This document shows positions 24,181 to 33,281 of a stretch of DNA of 64,000 bases, one piece after another. The position numbers and the translations under genes are program-made. Source of the stretch: Azospirillum sp. TSA2s. Lineage in GTDB: Bacteria; Pseudomonadota; Alphaproteobacteria; Azospirillales; Azospirillaceae. The notes below the pieces were generated by a model. The model was not told where the DNA came from and ran no database searches. It worked only from the letters and a program-made list of their open reading frames with translations. Location: positions 129,001 through 193,000 of the forward strand of contig NZ_CP039646.1 of NCBI RefSeq assembly GCF_004923315.1, given 5' to 3'. The first letter of the stretch is position 1. The number at the start of each line of letters is the position of its first letter.

Positions 24181-26808
24181 TCAGGCCGCCCGCATTTCCC
24201 CGACCAGCCCGTCGACCTGACCGGCCAGCGTCCGCAGCTGTTCCTGCACGGTGGAGGAGGCCGACAGCACGCGGTTGGCCGACTCGCCCGACTCGCGCGC
24301 CGCGTCGGCGACGCTGTCGATGTTGCCGCGCACATGCTGGGTACTGTCCGCCGCCTCGCCCACGTTGCGGGCGATCTCGCGGGTGGCGGCGCTCTGCTGC
24401 TCCACCGCGGCGGCGATGGTGGCGGCGATCTCGTTGACCTCGCGGATGGTGCCAGCGATGGAGCGGATGGCATCCACCGCCTCCTGCGTCACCGACTGCA
24501 TGGCGGCGATCTGGGCGGAGATGTCCTCCGTCGCCTTGGCGGTCTGGGTGGCGAGCCCCTTCACCTCGCTGGCCACGACGGCGAAGCCCTTGCCGGCCTC
24601 GCCGGCGCGGGCCGCCTCGATGGTGGCGTTCAGCGCCAGCAGGTTGGTCTGGCCGGCGATCGACTGGATCAGACCGACGACCTCGCCGATGCGGCCGGCG
24701 GTCTGGGCCAGCCCCTCGACCGTGCGGTCGGTGCGCTCCGCCTCGTCCGCCGCCTTGCGGGCGATCTGGCTGGAGGCATGGACCTGGGTGCCGATCTCCT
24801 GGATCGAGGCCGACAGCTCCTCCGTCGCCGCGGCGACCGCCTTGACGTTGCCCTCCGCCTGCTGCGAACTGCCGGCGGCGGTCGTCGCCTCTCCGGCGGT
24901 CAGGTCGGCGCTGCGGGTCATGCGTTCGGCCATGTCCTGCATCTCGCCGGCCGCCTGCGCGACGCGGTCGAGCACGCCGCGCACGCTGCTTTCGAAATTC
25001 TCGGCCATCTCGACCATGGCGCGGCGGCGTTCGCCGGCGGCCCGGCCGCGTTCAGCCTCCGCCCGCGCATTGGCGGCGTTCGCCTCGTTGGCGGTGTCGC
25101 GGAAGACCATCAGGGCGCGGGTCATGTCGCCGATCTCGTCCGCCCCGGCGGCGGGGATCGGTGCATCCAGCCGGCCCTCGGCAATCTCCCGCATGGCGTC
25201 GGACAACGCGCTCAGCCGGGCGACGATGTGGCGTCCGACCACCAGCCACGCCAGCGCCGCGGCGCCGATCAGGCTGCCGAGGGCGAACAGGATCAGCATC
25301 TTGCGGCCGGCGGCGATGGTGCCTTCGGTGCCGGCGACGGCAGCCTTCGCCTCGTCCCGCATGGCGGCGATTTCGCGGTCGACGGTGGCGGCGAAGCGCT
25401 GGGCGAGCTGCCGGTTCTCGGCCAGCATCCGCTCGGTGTCGGCCGCCGCCGCCAGTTCGGCGCGGCGCAGGGCGATCACCCCTTCCTCGCCGCGGCCGAA
25501 GCCGATCAGCGCCTTCGCCAGCGCCGTCAGCACCTCGGTGCCGGCGGCGTCGTCGCCGGCCTGCCCGCGCAGTGTGCCGACGCGCTCATAGAGCGACGAG
25601 GACGCGGCGGTGAAGCGCTTTTCCAGAAGATCCAGGCGGGCGGCGTCGGGGGCCTGCGCCGCCTCGTTCAGCGCGCCGGTCAGGGCGGTGCCGTAGGTCG
25701 ACAGCTCCAGGTTGGTGCGGAAGCGCTCCAGCCCGCTGCCCAGCAGATCCTGCACCGCCTCCTGCACCTGCGAGCGGATGTCGAAGTTGGCGCGCTTGAT
25801 GTCGCTCTGCACCTTGCGCAGCGGCGCCTTCAGCCCGTCGAGCAGCTGGGCGGCCTGCGTCCTGGCGGCGGTCAGCCGCTCGGCCAGCCGGCGGTCGACC
25901 GCGCCGCTGCTGTTCTCGGTGCCGTCCAGGGCGGCGCGGCGCAGGTCGAAGACATTGTCCTTGCCATAGCCGAACAGGAACAGCGCGTCGATCTTGCCGG
26001 CGGTGTCGGGGGCCAAGCGGTCGCTCAGCGTGCCGAGCGTCCCCGTCACCTGCGACGACGCCTCCAGATAGGATTGCTGCAGCTCGCCGATGGTCCTGGC
26101 GTCCTGCGCCGTGCCGGAGCGGTTCATGGCGTCGAGCGCGCCGGCGATGCCGCTGCGCAGATCATAGAGCGCGATCATCGACCGCACGGCGTCCGACAGC
26201 GTCCCCATGTCGCGGTCGGTGCCGCCGTCGAGCGCCATGCCCTTCTGCTGCAAGGCCTCCCCGGCGCCATCGACCAGCGGCGCCAGCGTCTTGAGGAAGC
26301 CGTCATAGGTCTGGGCCAGCCGGGTGGACGCGGCCTCGCGCCGGTCATGCACGGACAGGCGCCGCGCCACCCCGTCGTTGATGCCGTCCAGCGTGGCGAT
26401 CAGCGCATTGCCGGTCTCGCGCACCTCCGTCAGCAGCGGGTCCTGCGGCCGGCGTCCGGCCAGCTCGTCGACCAGCGACAGGAAGCCGCGGGCGCGCTCC
26501 TTGGCCTCCGTCCGGATGCGTTCCCGCTCCTCCTGGCTGGCGGCGCCGTCCAGCGTCGGGGCGGCCGAGGCGATGGCGCCGCTTTCGCCGGCCAGCCGGG
26601 TCGCCAGCTCCATCTCCGGCAGGCTGGTGTCGGCGATCTGCGCCATCGGCCGCTCCACCGCGGAGAAGGACATCAGGCCGACGGCGCTGGCCGCCACCGT
26701 CATCGCCGCCATGCCGGCGAAAGACAGCATCAGCTTGGCCCGCACGCCGAGACGGCGCCCGGCTTTGGCTGCGCCGGACTGTGGGACGGCGGGTGCGGCA
26801 GTGGTCAT
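24181..26808 (-). CDS. Methyl-accepting chemotaxis protein with large periplasmic domain
   Basis: This 875-residue chemoreceptor signals to CheA/CheW. A first membrane helix (about residues 26-48) and a second (about 498-520) flank an unusually long, helical periplasmic sensor of about 450 residues. HAMP follows (about 520-575). The cytoplasmic signalling tip (about 712-745) has [20 protein letters not shown], the universal MCP hairpin. The sensor has no PAS or Cache motif I can name; its helical, Ala-rich make-up suggests stacked four-helix bundles. The ligand is unknown. It is transcribed alone, opposite to the regulator upstream. Confidence 0.93.
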   Translation of the reverse strand: MTTAAPAVPQSGAAKAGRRLGVRAKLMLSFAGMAAMTVAASAVGLMSFSAVERPMAQIADTSLPEMELATRLAGESGAIASAAPTLDGAASQEERERIRTEAKERARGFLSLVDELAGRRPQDPLLTEVRETGNALIATLDGINDGVARRLSVHDRREAASTRLAQTYDGFLKTLAPLVDGAGEALQQKGMALDGGTDRDMGTLSDAVRSMIALYDLRSGIAGALDAMNRSGTAQDARTIGELQQSYLEASSQVTGTLGTLSDRLAPDTAGKIDALFLFGYGKDNVFDLRRAALDGTENSSGAVDRRLAERLTAARTQAAQLLDGLKAPLRKVQSDIKRANFDIRSQVQEAVQDLLGSGLERFRTNLELSTYGTALTGALNEAAQAPDAARLDLLEKRFTAASSSLYERVGTLRGQAGDDAAGTEVLTALAKALIGFGRGEEGVIALRRAELAAAADTERMLAENRQLAQRFAATVDREIAAMRDEAKAAVAGTEGTIAAGRKMLILFALGSLIGAAALAWLVVGRHIVARLSALSDAMREIAEGRLDAPIPAAGADEIGDMTRALMVFRDTANEANAANARAEAERGRAAGERRRAMVEMAENFESSVRGVLDRVAQAAGEMQDMAERMTRSADLTAGEATTAAGSSQQAEGNVKAVAAATEELSASIQEIGTQVHASSQIARKAADEAERTDRTVEGLAQTAGRIGEVVGLIQSIAGQTNLLALNATIEAARAGEAGKGFAVVASEVKGLATQTAKATEDISAQIAAMQSVTQEAVDAIRSIAGTIREVNEIAATIAAAVEQQSAATREIARNVGEAADSTQHVRGNIDSVADAARESGESANRVLSASSTVQEQLRTLAGQVDGLVGEMRAA

Positions 26809-27305
26809 GGCGTCGGTTTCCCCACAAAGCAGGTAAGGGTGGGCAGGTAAGGGCGGATATGGCCGCTGCCGGCCGCAAGCCCGAATTGTGCGCGATCATG
26901 GAACTGCAAGATTCAAGACGTGCTTGCGACGATCGGCCACACCGGCCCTTGCATGATTTTCGAGACGGTGAGCGGCCGTCAATCTCTTTTCCGTTACCTC
27001 GAAAAGATAGTCCTATACCTTCCGATATGTGGAAAATCTGTCCATCGTCGGTGTGAAAATTTCTCCGATTGGAAAGTCCGTAACCCGCTTCCGAATTGCC
27101 AAGCCCAGGCCTATGCGCGTGGATCATGGCCATAGCGGGCAGCACGAAAGGCATCCCGGCCATCGACCGACCTTATCCGTGTGCTTACCCCCACCGGCGA
27201 AAAACCGATCACTTGGATAGCGGGACGGCCATACCGATGCCGAGTGGAAGCACCGGGGTGGCGTGGCTAGCTTGGGATCAGCACGTTACCCAAGGGATTT
27301 CGAGA
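26809..27305. other. Intergenic region between chemoreceptor and carrier-protein operon
   Basis: About 500 bases with no clear gene. The middle (26960-27080) is unusually AT-rich for this genome and probably holds divergent promoters for the chemoreceptor and the carrier-protein operon. CTTGGG (27271-27276) and CCCAAG (27289-27294) form an inverted repeat just before the first gene of the operon; it could be an operator. Confidence 0.45.
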
Positions 27306-27356
27306 ATGCCGCAGGATGCCAGCCACCCTTTCGCCAGTTCGTCCTTTGAGGGCTCC

Positions 27357-27662
27357 ATGACCGTTGGGACCACCGGGCTTCCCCCTTCAGCAGCCGGTGG
27401 TTCCGACGACGAGATGGTCGCCGGCATCCGCTCCGTCCTCGCGGAGTGCGGCGGGCTGGCGGTGGATGCCGGCACGCTCGCCATCGACGACGACCTCTAT
27501 TCCGCCGGCCTCACCTCGCACGGCTGCGTCGGCCTGATGCTGGGGCTGGAGGAGCAGTTCGATGTCGAGTTTCCGGAAAAGCTGCTGAACCGCCGCACCT
27601 TCGAGAGCATTGCCGCGATCCGCGACGCGGTGCGCGGTCTGGTCGACGGGGGCGAGGCGTGA
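27357..27662 (+). CDS. Carrier protein for an aminoacyl group (ACP-like), 101 aa
   Basis: The product is a small acyl-carrier-protein fold with the 4'-phosphopantetheine serine at S54 in LYSAGLTSHGCVGLM, where the usual DSL is TSH. The second half (EEQFDVEFPEKLLNRRTFESIAAI) is a typical ACP helix III-IV pattern. In Bradyrhizobium and Agrobacterium, carrier proteins of this type are aminoacylated by a seryl-tRNA-synthetase-like ligase; such a ligase is two genes downstream. ATG at 27357 (GAGGG upstream) is chosen; an ATG at 27306 would add 17 residues. The next gene starts in its stop codon (GTGA). Confidence 0.85.
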   Translation: MTVGTTGLPPSAAGGSDDEMVAGIRSVLAECGGLAVDAGTLAIDDDLYSAGLTSHGCVGLMLGLEEQFDVEFPEKLLNRRTFESIAAIRDAVRGLVDGGEA

Positions 27663-28864
27663 ACGCCGCCCCGGCCGCCCTGGCCGAGCTGGCGCCAAGC
27701 CTGGCTCCGGTCAATGTCGCGGCCCGTGCGCGCGCCGTCGGTGCCGAGATCGCCGCGCGCCATGCCGATGCCGTCGACCGCGACGGCCGCTTCCCCACCG
27801 AGGCCTTCGACGCCCTGCGCGAGCAAGGGCTGCTGGGCGTCATGGTTCCGGCGGACCTCGGCGGCGCCGGCGCCTCGCTGTTCGACGTGGCGGCGGCCTG
27901 CCATGCGCTGGCCCGCGGCTGCGCCGCCACCGGCATGATCTATGCCATGCACCAGATCCAGGTCGCCTGTCTGGTCAATCACGGCACCAACGATTGGCAC
28001 CGCGACCTGATGGCGCGCATCGCCGCCGAACAGCTTCTGCTCGGCTCCGCCACGACGGAGAAGGAGACCGGCGGCGACATCCGCAACAGCGTCTGCGCCG
28101 TCCAGGCTGAAGGCGAACGCTTCACCCTGGCGAAGAACGCCTCGGTCATCTCCTACGGCGACCAGTCCGACGTGATCCTGGTCACCGCGCGGCGCAACCC
28201 CGACGCGCCGTCGTCCGATCAGGCGCTGGTGGTGGTGACCAAGGACGATTACCGGCTGGAGAAGACATCGCTCTGGGACGCGATGGGCATGCGCGGCACC
28301 TGCTCCGACGGCTACCGGCTGGAGGCGGCGGGCGTCATCGACCAGATCCTGCCCTTGCCCTATGCCGACCTGTCGGCCCAGACCATGCTGCCGGTCACCC
28401 ACATCCTGTGGAGCAGCACCTGGCTCGGCATCGCCGCCGACGCGGTCAGCCGCGCCCGCGCCTTCGTCCGCTCGGAGGCCAAGCGCAAGCCCGGCACCAC
28501 CCCGGCGTCCGCCGTGCGGCTGGCGGAGGCGACGGCCAAGCTGCAGCAGATGAAGGCCGTCATCCTCGCCGCGATCCGCCAGTACGAGATGGCCTGCGGC
28601 TCGCCGGAGCAGCTGACCAGCCTGTCCTTCGCCACGGCGATGAGCACGCTGAAGGTCACCACGTCGGAACTGGTGCGCGAGGTGGTGGAGGCGGCGATCC
28701 GCACCTGCGGGCTGGCCGGCTACCGCAACGACACCCCCTACAGCCTGGGTCGCCACCTGCGCGACGCCCATTCCGCCGCGCTCATGATCGGCAACGACCG
28801 CATCATGTCGCATGTCGCCACTCAGCTTCTCGTCCAGCGGGACGGGTTGGGGCCCTTCGAATGA
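27659..28864 (+). CDS. Acyl-CoA dehydrogenase-like flavoprotein of the carrier-protein operon
   Basis: The 401-residue protein has the acyl-CoA dehydrogenase fold: [14 protein letters not shown] near the N terminus, [11 protein letters not shown] (flavin-binding TE..GS block) in the middle and [20 protein letters not shown] in the last part. The usual C-terminal YEGT catalytic glutamate is missing (MIGND here), so the base may come from elsewhere or the reaction may differ. It probably oxidises the aminoacyl group on the carrier protein, or a similar thioester (inference). GTG start overlaps the carrier-protein stop, and its own stop overlaps the ligase start. Confidence 0.85.
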   Translation: MNAAPAALAELAPSLAPVNVAARARAVGAEIAARHADAVDRDGRFPTEAFDALREQGLLGVMVPADLGGAGASLFDVAAACHALARGCAATGMIYAMHQIQVACLVNHGTNDWHRDLMARIAAEQLLLGSATTEKETGGDIRNSVCAVQAEGERFTLAKNASVISYGDQSDVILVTARRNPDAPSSDQALVVVTKDDYRLEKTSLWDAMGMRGTCSDGYRLEAAGVIDQILPLPYADLSAQTMLPVTHILWSSTWLGIAADAVSRARAFVRSEAKRKPGTTPASAVRLAEATAKLQQMKAVILAAIRQYEMACGSPEQLTSLSFATAMSTLKVTTSELVREVVEAAIRTCGLAGYRNDTPYSLGRHLRDAHSAALMIGNDRIMSHVATQLLVQRDGLGPFE

Positions 28865-29787
28865 ACATGGTCGACATCACCGCGGCCCAGGCCGCCTATC
28901 GCGACGCGTTGGTCGAAGCGGGCCTGCTGATTCCCACAGGCGTGGACGGCCTCTATGGCCGCAGCGGCGTCTTCGAGGATGTGGTGGAGCGTTTCGATGC
29001 CCTGGTCACCCGCTGGGGCGGGCAGGACGGGGCGGAGGTCATGCGCTTCCCGCCGGCCCTGAACCGCCAGTATTTCGAGGAAAGCGAATATCTGAAGAGC
29101 TTTCCCCATCTGGCCGGCACCATCCACAGCTTCGGCGGCGACGAGAAGGCGCACCGCACCCTGCTGCGCCGGCTGGAGGAGGGGCAGGACTGGACCGAGG
29201 ATCAGGTCGCGACCGACGTGGTGATGACCCCGGCCGCCTGCTACCCGGTCTATCCCACCATCGCCCGGCGCGGCGCGCTGTCCGATGACGGCAAGCTGAT
29301 CGACGTCTTCTCCTACTGCTTCCGGCACGAACCGTCGATCGACCCCGCCCGCATGCAGCTGTTCCGCATGCGCGAATACATCCGCATCGGCACCCCCGAT
29401 CAGGTCGTGGAATTCCGCGAGCTGTGGCTGGAGCGCGGGCGCGAGATGATGGGCTCGCTGGAGGTGCCGCTGGACGTCGATGTCGCCAACGATCCCTTCT
29501 TCGGCCGGGCCGGCGCCATGCTGTCGAACAGCCAGCGCGAGCAGAAGCTGAAGTTCGAGCTGCTGATCCCGATCACCAGCACTGAGAAGCCGACTGCCTG
29601 CCTCAGCTTCAACTATCACCAGGACCATTTCGGCCATCTGTGGGACATCCACACCGCCGACGGCGGCGTCGCCCACACCGCCTGCGTCGGCTTCGGCATG
29701 GAGCGCGTGGCGCTGGCGCTGTTCCGCCACCACGGCTTCGACACCGCGCAGTGGCCGGCCTCGGTCCGCAAGGTCCTGTGGGGGTGA
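28861..29787 (+). CDS. Amino acid:[carrier protein] ligase (class II aaRS-like)
   Basis: These enzymes look like the catalytic core of archaeal-type seryl-tRNA synthetases but load glycine or alanine on a carrier protein instead of tRNA. At 308 residues, the tRNA-binding arm is absent, as expected. Motif 2 ([20 protein letters not shown]) and motif 3 ([16 protein letters not shown]) are intact. The likely zinc ligands are C127, E172 and C275, the pattern of the family. The amino acid used cannot be read from the sequence. It lies between the flavoprotein and the DUF1839 gene with 4-base overlaps, in one operon with the carrier protein. Confidence 0.92.
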   Translation: MNMVDITAAQAAYRDALVEAGLLIPTGVDGLYGRSGVFEDVVERFDALVTRWGGQDGAEVMRFPPALNRQYFEESEYLKSFPHLAGTIHSFGGDEKAHRTLLRRLEEGQDWTEDQVATDVVMTPAACYPVYPTIARRGALSDDGKLIDVFSYCFRHEPSIDPARMQLFRMREYIRIGTPDQVVEFRELWLERGREMMGSLEVPLDVDVANDPFFGRAGAMLSNSQREQKLKFELLIPITSTEKPTACLSFNYHQDHFGHLWDIHTADGGVAHTACVGFGMERVALALFRHHGFDTAQWPASVRKVLWG

Positions 29788-30758
29788 CCGCCAGCATGTG
29801 GACTCCGCACCGGCCCGACGGCTACGACCGCCATCCCCTGCACCAGGGTGAGCGGATTTGGCCGGAGACCAACTGCTACGTCGATTTGTGGATCGAGGCG
29901 CTGCACGCCCGCGGGTTGGAACCGCGGGCGATGCTGGGCTTCACCGTCACCCAGGATTTCGAAGGCGACCAGTTCACCTTCTTCAAGGTGCCGCTGGAGG
30001 ATCTGGAGACGCTCTACGGCCTGCGCGTGCAGGAGCTGGCGATCTACGACAGCGTCGAAACCCATGTGGCGGAGCAGCTGAAGCGCAGCCCGGCCAATAA
30101 TCTTGGGGGCGGCGGGCTGGTGCTGGTGGAGGTCGACGGCTTCCACCTGCCGGACACCCGCGGCACGTCCTACGGCACCACCCATGTGAAGACGACGGTC
30201 GGCATCGTCCGCATCGACCCGGCGGCGCGGACGATGGATTACTTCCACAATGCCGGCTTCTACCGGCTGGAGGGCGCCGATTATGAGGGCATCGCCGCCG
30301 CGGCGGCCGGTCCGCTCTTCCCCTATGTCGAGTTCGTGAAGCCCGGCACGAAGGCTCTGGAAGGCGGGGCGCTTGTCACAGCGTCACTCGACCTGCTGCG
30401 CCGCCACCTCGCCCGCCGGCCGGCCGGCAATCCGGTGACGGCCTACCGCGCCGCCTTCCCGGAGCATCTCGACCGGCTGCTGAGCCGGCCGATGGAGTAT
30501 TTCCACCTCTACGCCTTCAACCTGCTGCGTCAGCTCGGCGCCAATTTTGAACTGCTGGGCGCTCATGTCCGCTGGCTCGACGGCCCGGCGGAGGCGGTGG
30601 AGGCCTGCCAGTCCATCGCCGAGGGCGCCAAGGCGATGCAGTTCCAGCTGGCCCGCACCGTGGCCCGGCGCAAGGCTCCCGACCTGACCGACAGCTTCGA
30701 CCGGCTGGAACGGGGCTACGACATCGTCCTGGGCAGTCTGGCCCGGCGATACGGGTGA
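29784..30758 (+). CDS. DUF1839 family protein
   Basis: DUF1839 proteins are regularly found beside amino acid:carrier-protein ligases, and their role is not established. The 324-residue product is soluble; conserved-looking stretches are [21 protein letters not shown] near the start and [27 protein letters not shown] in the middle, the latter with His and Asp residues that could be catalytic. The C-terminal half is helical. A GTG start overlaps the ligase stop (GTGA); an ATG 12 bases later is also possible. It might transfer the aminoacyl group from the carrier to an acceptor (inference). Confidence 0.8.
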   Translation: MTASMWTPHRPDGYDRHPLHQGERIWPETNCYVDLWIEALHARGLEPRAMLGFTVTQDFEGDQFTFFKVPLEDLETLYGLRVQELAIYDSVETHVAEQLKRSPANNLGGGGLVLVEVDGFHLPDTRGTSYGTTHVKTTVGIVRIDPAARTMDYFHNAGFYRLEGADYEGIAAAAAGPLFPYVEFVKPGTKALEGGALVTASLDLLRRHLARRPAGNPVTAYRAAFPEHLDRLLSRPMEYFHLYAFNLLRQLGANFELLGAHVRWLDGPAEAVEACQSIAEGAKAMQFQLARTVARRKAPDLTDSFDRLERGYDIVLGSLARRYG

Positions 30759-33281
30759 GTGGCGATGGCCCGAATCCGAGCGGTCACGGGACAGCGGCGG
30801 ACCCTTCTGGACCAGGGATGGACTCTGACCGTAGCGACGCCCGGCGGATCGGATAACGGGGCGGAGGGCATCCCCGCCCCGGTGCCCGGCACCGCTGCGC
30901 AGGCGCTTCAGGCCGCCGGCCTGTGGTCGGCGGAGGAGCCCGCTCCGCTCCATGACAGGGATGTCGTCTACCGCACCCGCCTGACCGGCCATGGCCCGCG
31001 CATCTTGCGTTTCCACGGCCTCGCCACCATCGCCGAGGTCCGGCTGGACGGCGAGCGCATCCTGACCTCCGACAGCATGTATCTGGCCCATGAGGTGCCG
31101 GTGACGCTGAATGGCGAGGCGGAGCTGTCCATCCGCTTCCACGCCCTGCATCCGGTGCTGGCGGCGAAGAAGGGCCGCGCCCGCTGGCGGCCCAAGCTGG
31201 CCGAGCCGGCGGGCTTGCGCTTCGTCCGCACCACCTTGCTGGGCCATATGCCGGGCTGGTGCCCGCCGATCCACGCCGTCGGTCCCTTCCGCCCGGTGGA
31301 GCTGGTGGAGGAGACCGGGCCTTGCCGTGTGCTCGGCGCCGATTTGCGCAGCGGTTATGACGGGCGGGACGGCCATCTGTCGCTGCGCCTGACGGTGGAG
31401 GGGGCGGCGGCCGGCGCCACCGGATCGGTGGAGGTCGCCGGTCGGACGGCACCGCTCGTCTTCGACGGCGTTGGCAATGGTGTTGGCGGCTTCCATGCCG
31501 ACCTGACCCTGCCGGGCGTCGAGCCCTGGTGGCCGCACACCCATGGCGAACCGGTCCTGCACGGCGTCACCGCCCGCATCGGCTCGGTCGAAATCGATCT
31601 TGGCCGCGTCGGCTTCCGCTCGCTGGATGTCGACCGTGGCCCGGACGGCAACGGCTTCGCCCTGCTGGTGAACGGCGTCCGCGTGTTCTGCCGCGGCGGC
31701 TGCTGGGTGCCGGTCGATCTGGTCGGGCTGTCGTCCGACCGCGCGGCCTACGAACCCGAACTGCGGCGGATGAGGGAGGCCGGCGCCAACATGGTCCGCG
31801 TCGGCGGCACCATGCTGTATGAGGGCGACGCCTTCTTCGAGCTGTGCGACGAGCTGGGCATCCTGGTCTGGCAGGACGCCATGTTCGCCAACTTCGACTA
31901 CCCCACCGATCCGGCCTTCCTCGACAGCGTGCGGGAGGAGATCGCGCAGTTGCTCGACCGCTCCCAGGCATCGCCCTCGCTGGCGGTGCTGTGCGGCGGC
32001 AGCGAGATGGAGCAGCAGGCGGCCATGCTCGGCCTGCCCCGCGCCTCCTGGAGCCAGCCGGCCCTGACCGCGGTGATCGTGGAGGAAGCGGCGGCCCGGC
32101 GGCCCGATCTGATCCGCGTCGCCAACTCCCCCAGCGGCGGGGCCTTGCCCTTCATCGCCAATGCCGGGGTGACCCATTATTACGGCGTCGGCGCCTACAT
32201 GAAGCCGCTGGAGGATGCCCGGCGCGCCGGCGTCCGTTTCGCCAGCGAATGCCTCGCCTTCGCCAATCTGCCGGAGGACGATCCGCTGGGCGTCCCGGCG
32301 CTCCATCATCCCCGCTGGAAGGAGAGGGTGCCGCGCGACCCCGGCGTTTCCTGGGACTTCGAGGATGTGCGGGAGCATTATCTGGAAACGCTCTACGCCG
32401 TCGATCCGCGCCGCCTGCGCTACGAGGACCCCGACCGCTACCGCCGCCTGTCGCGCGCCGTGACCGGGGAGGTGATGCAGGCGGTGTTCGACGAGTGGCG
32501 CCGCCCCGGTTCGACCTGCGCCGGCGGGTTGGTCTGGCAGTGGCGCGATCCCTGGCCCAGCGGCGGTTGGGGCGGCGGTTGGGGCGCCGGCTGGGGGGTG
32601 GTCGCCGCCGACGGCACGCCGAAGCCGGCTTGGCACGCGCTGAAGCGCGCCTTCCGCCCGCTGCGGGTGATCCTGACCGACGAGGGTGTCAACGGGCTGG
32701 CGGTGCATCTGGTCAACGACGCCGCCCAACCGGTGGAGGCGTTGCTGCGGCTCACCGCATGGCGGGACGGGGCGGTTCCGGTGCTGAAGGCGGAGCGGCC
32801 GGTGACGCTGCCGGCGAGGGATGCGATATCACTGCCCGCCGCCGAATTGTCCGACCGCTTTTTTGACACGACCTACAGCTACAGGTTTGGGCCTATCCCA
32901 CACGATGTGGTGACGGCGCAATTGCTGTCGGCCGAAAGGGAAGCGGAACCAATTGACGAGTCTCATTATTTCCCCAAGGGACGCTCGCTGCCACGGTCCG
33001 ATCTCGGTTTGACCGCGGTGGTGGAGGGCCAGGAAGGGGACTGGGCGTTGCGGCTCGCCACGGCGCGGTTCGCCTGTTCGGTGCATGTGGAGGACGAGCG
33101 GTTCCAGGCGGAAGACGCCTGGTTCCATCTTCCGCCCGGCCTCGAGCGGGTCGTCCGCCTGCGGCCGCGGGCAGGTCCGGGGGTTACGGACGGGACGGCA
33201 TCGGCCGGACGATTGGTGCCGAACGGCGAGGTCCATGCGCTGAACGCGCTGGCGCCCGTCCGCTACAGGGGGAACGCATGA
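30759..33281 (+). CDS. GH2 family (beta-mannosidase-like) glycoside hydrolase
   Basis: The 840-residue enzyme has the GH2 layout: a sugar-binding jelly roll (about 1-190), an immunoglobulin-like domain (about 200-300), a TIM barrel (about 300-620) and C-terminal domains. The catalytic glutamates are E416 in CGGSEMEQ (acid/base) and E497 in RFASECLAF (nucleophile), in the mannosidase style. No signal peptide is present. GTG at 30759 directly follows the DUF1839 stop (ATG at 30765 is possible), and its stop overlaps the next gene. Within this operon its natural substrate may be a glycoconjugate made or used by the pathway. Confidence 0.85.
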   Translation: MAMARIRAVTGQRRTLLDQGWTLTVATPGGSDNGAEGIPAPVPGTAAQALQAAGLWSAEEPAPLHDRDVVYRTRLTGHGPRILRFHGLATIAEVRLDGERILTSDSMYLAHEVPVTLNGEAELSIRFHALHPVLAAKKGRARWRPKLAEPAGLRFVRTTLLGHMPGWCPPIHAVGPFRPVELVEETGPCRVLGADLRSGYDGRDGHLSLRLTVEGAAAGATGSVEVAGRTAPLVFDGVGNGVGGFHADLTLPGVEPWWPHTHGEPVLHGVTARIGSVEIDLGRVGFRSLDVDRGPDGNGFALLVNGVRVFCRGGCWVPVDLVGLSSDRAAYEPELRRMREAGANMVRVGGTMLYEGDAFFELCDELGILVWQDAMFANFDYPTDPAFLDSVREEIAQLLDRSQASPSLAVLCGGSEMEQQAAMLGLPRASWSQPALTAVIVEEAAARRPDLIRVANSPSGGALPFIANAGVTHYYGVGAYMKPLEDARRAGVRFASECLAFANLPEDDPLGVPALHHPRWKERVPRDPGVSWDFEDVREHYLETLYAVDPRRLRYEDPDRYRRLSRAVTGEVMQAVFDEWRRPGSTCAGGLVWQWRDPWPSGGWGGGWGAGWGVVAADGTPKPAWHALKRAFRPLRVILTDEGVNGLAVHLVNDAAQPVEALLRLTAWRDGAVPVLKAERPVTLPARDAISLPAAELSDRFFDTTYSYRFGPIPHDVVTAQLLSAEREAEPIDESHYFPKGRSLPRSDLGLTAVVEGQEGDWALRLATARFACSVHVEDERFQAEDAWFHLPPGLERVVRLRPRAGPGVTDGTASAGRLVPNGEVHALNALAPVRYRGNA

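Noticed and set aside
30384..32729. Very long open frame opposite the GH2 gene
   Set aside because: It is a shadow of the high-GC GH2 coding sequence: composition is His/Gln/Arg/Gly-biased with no domain.
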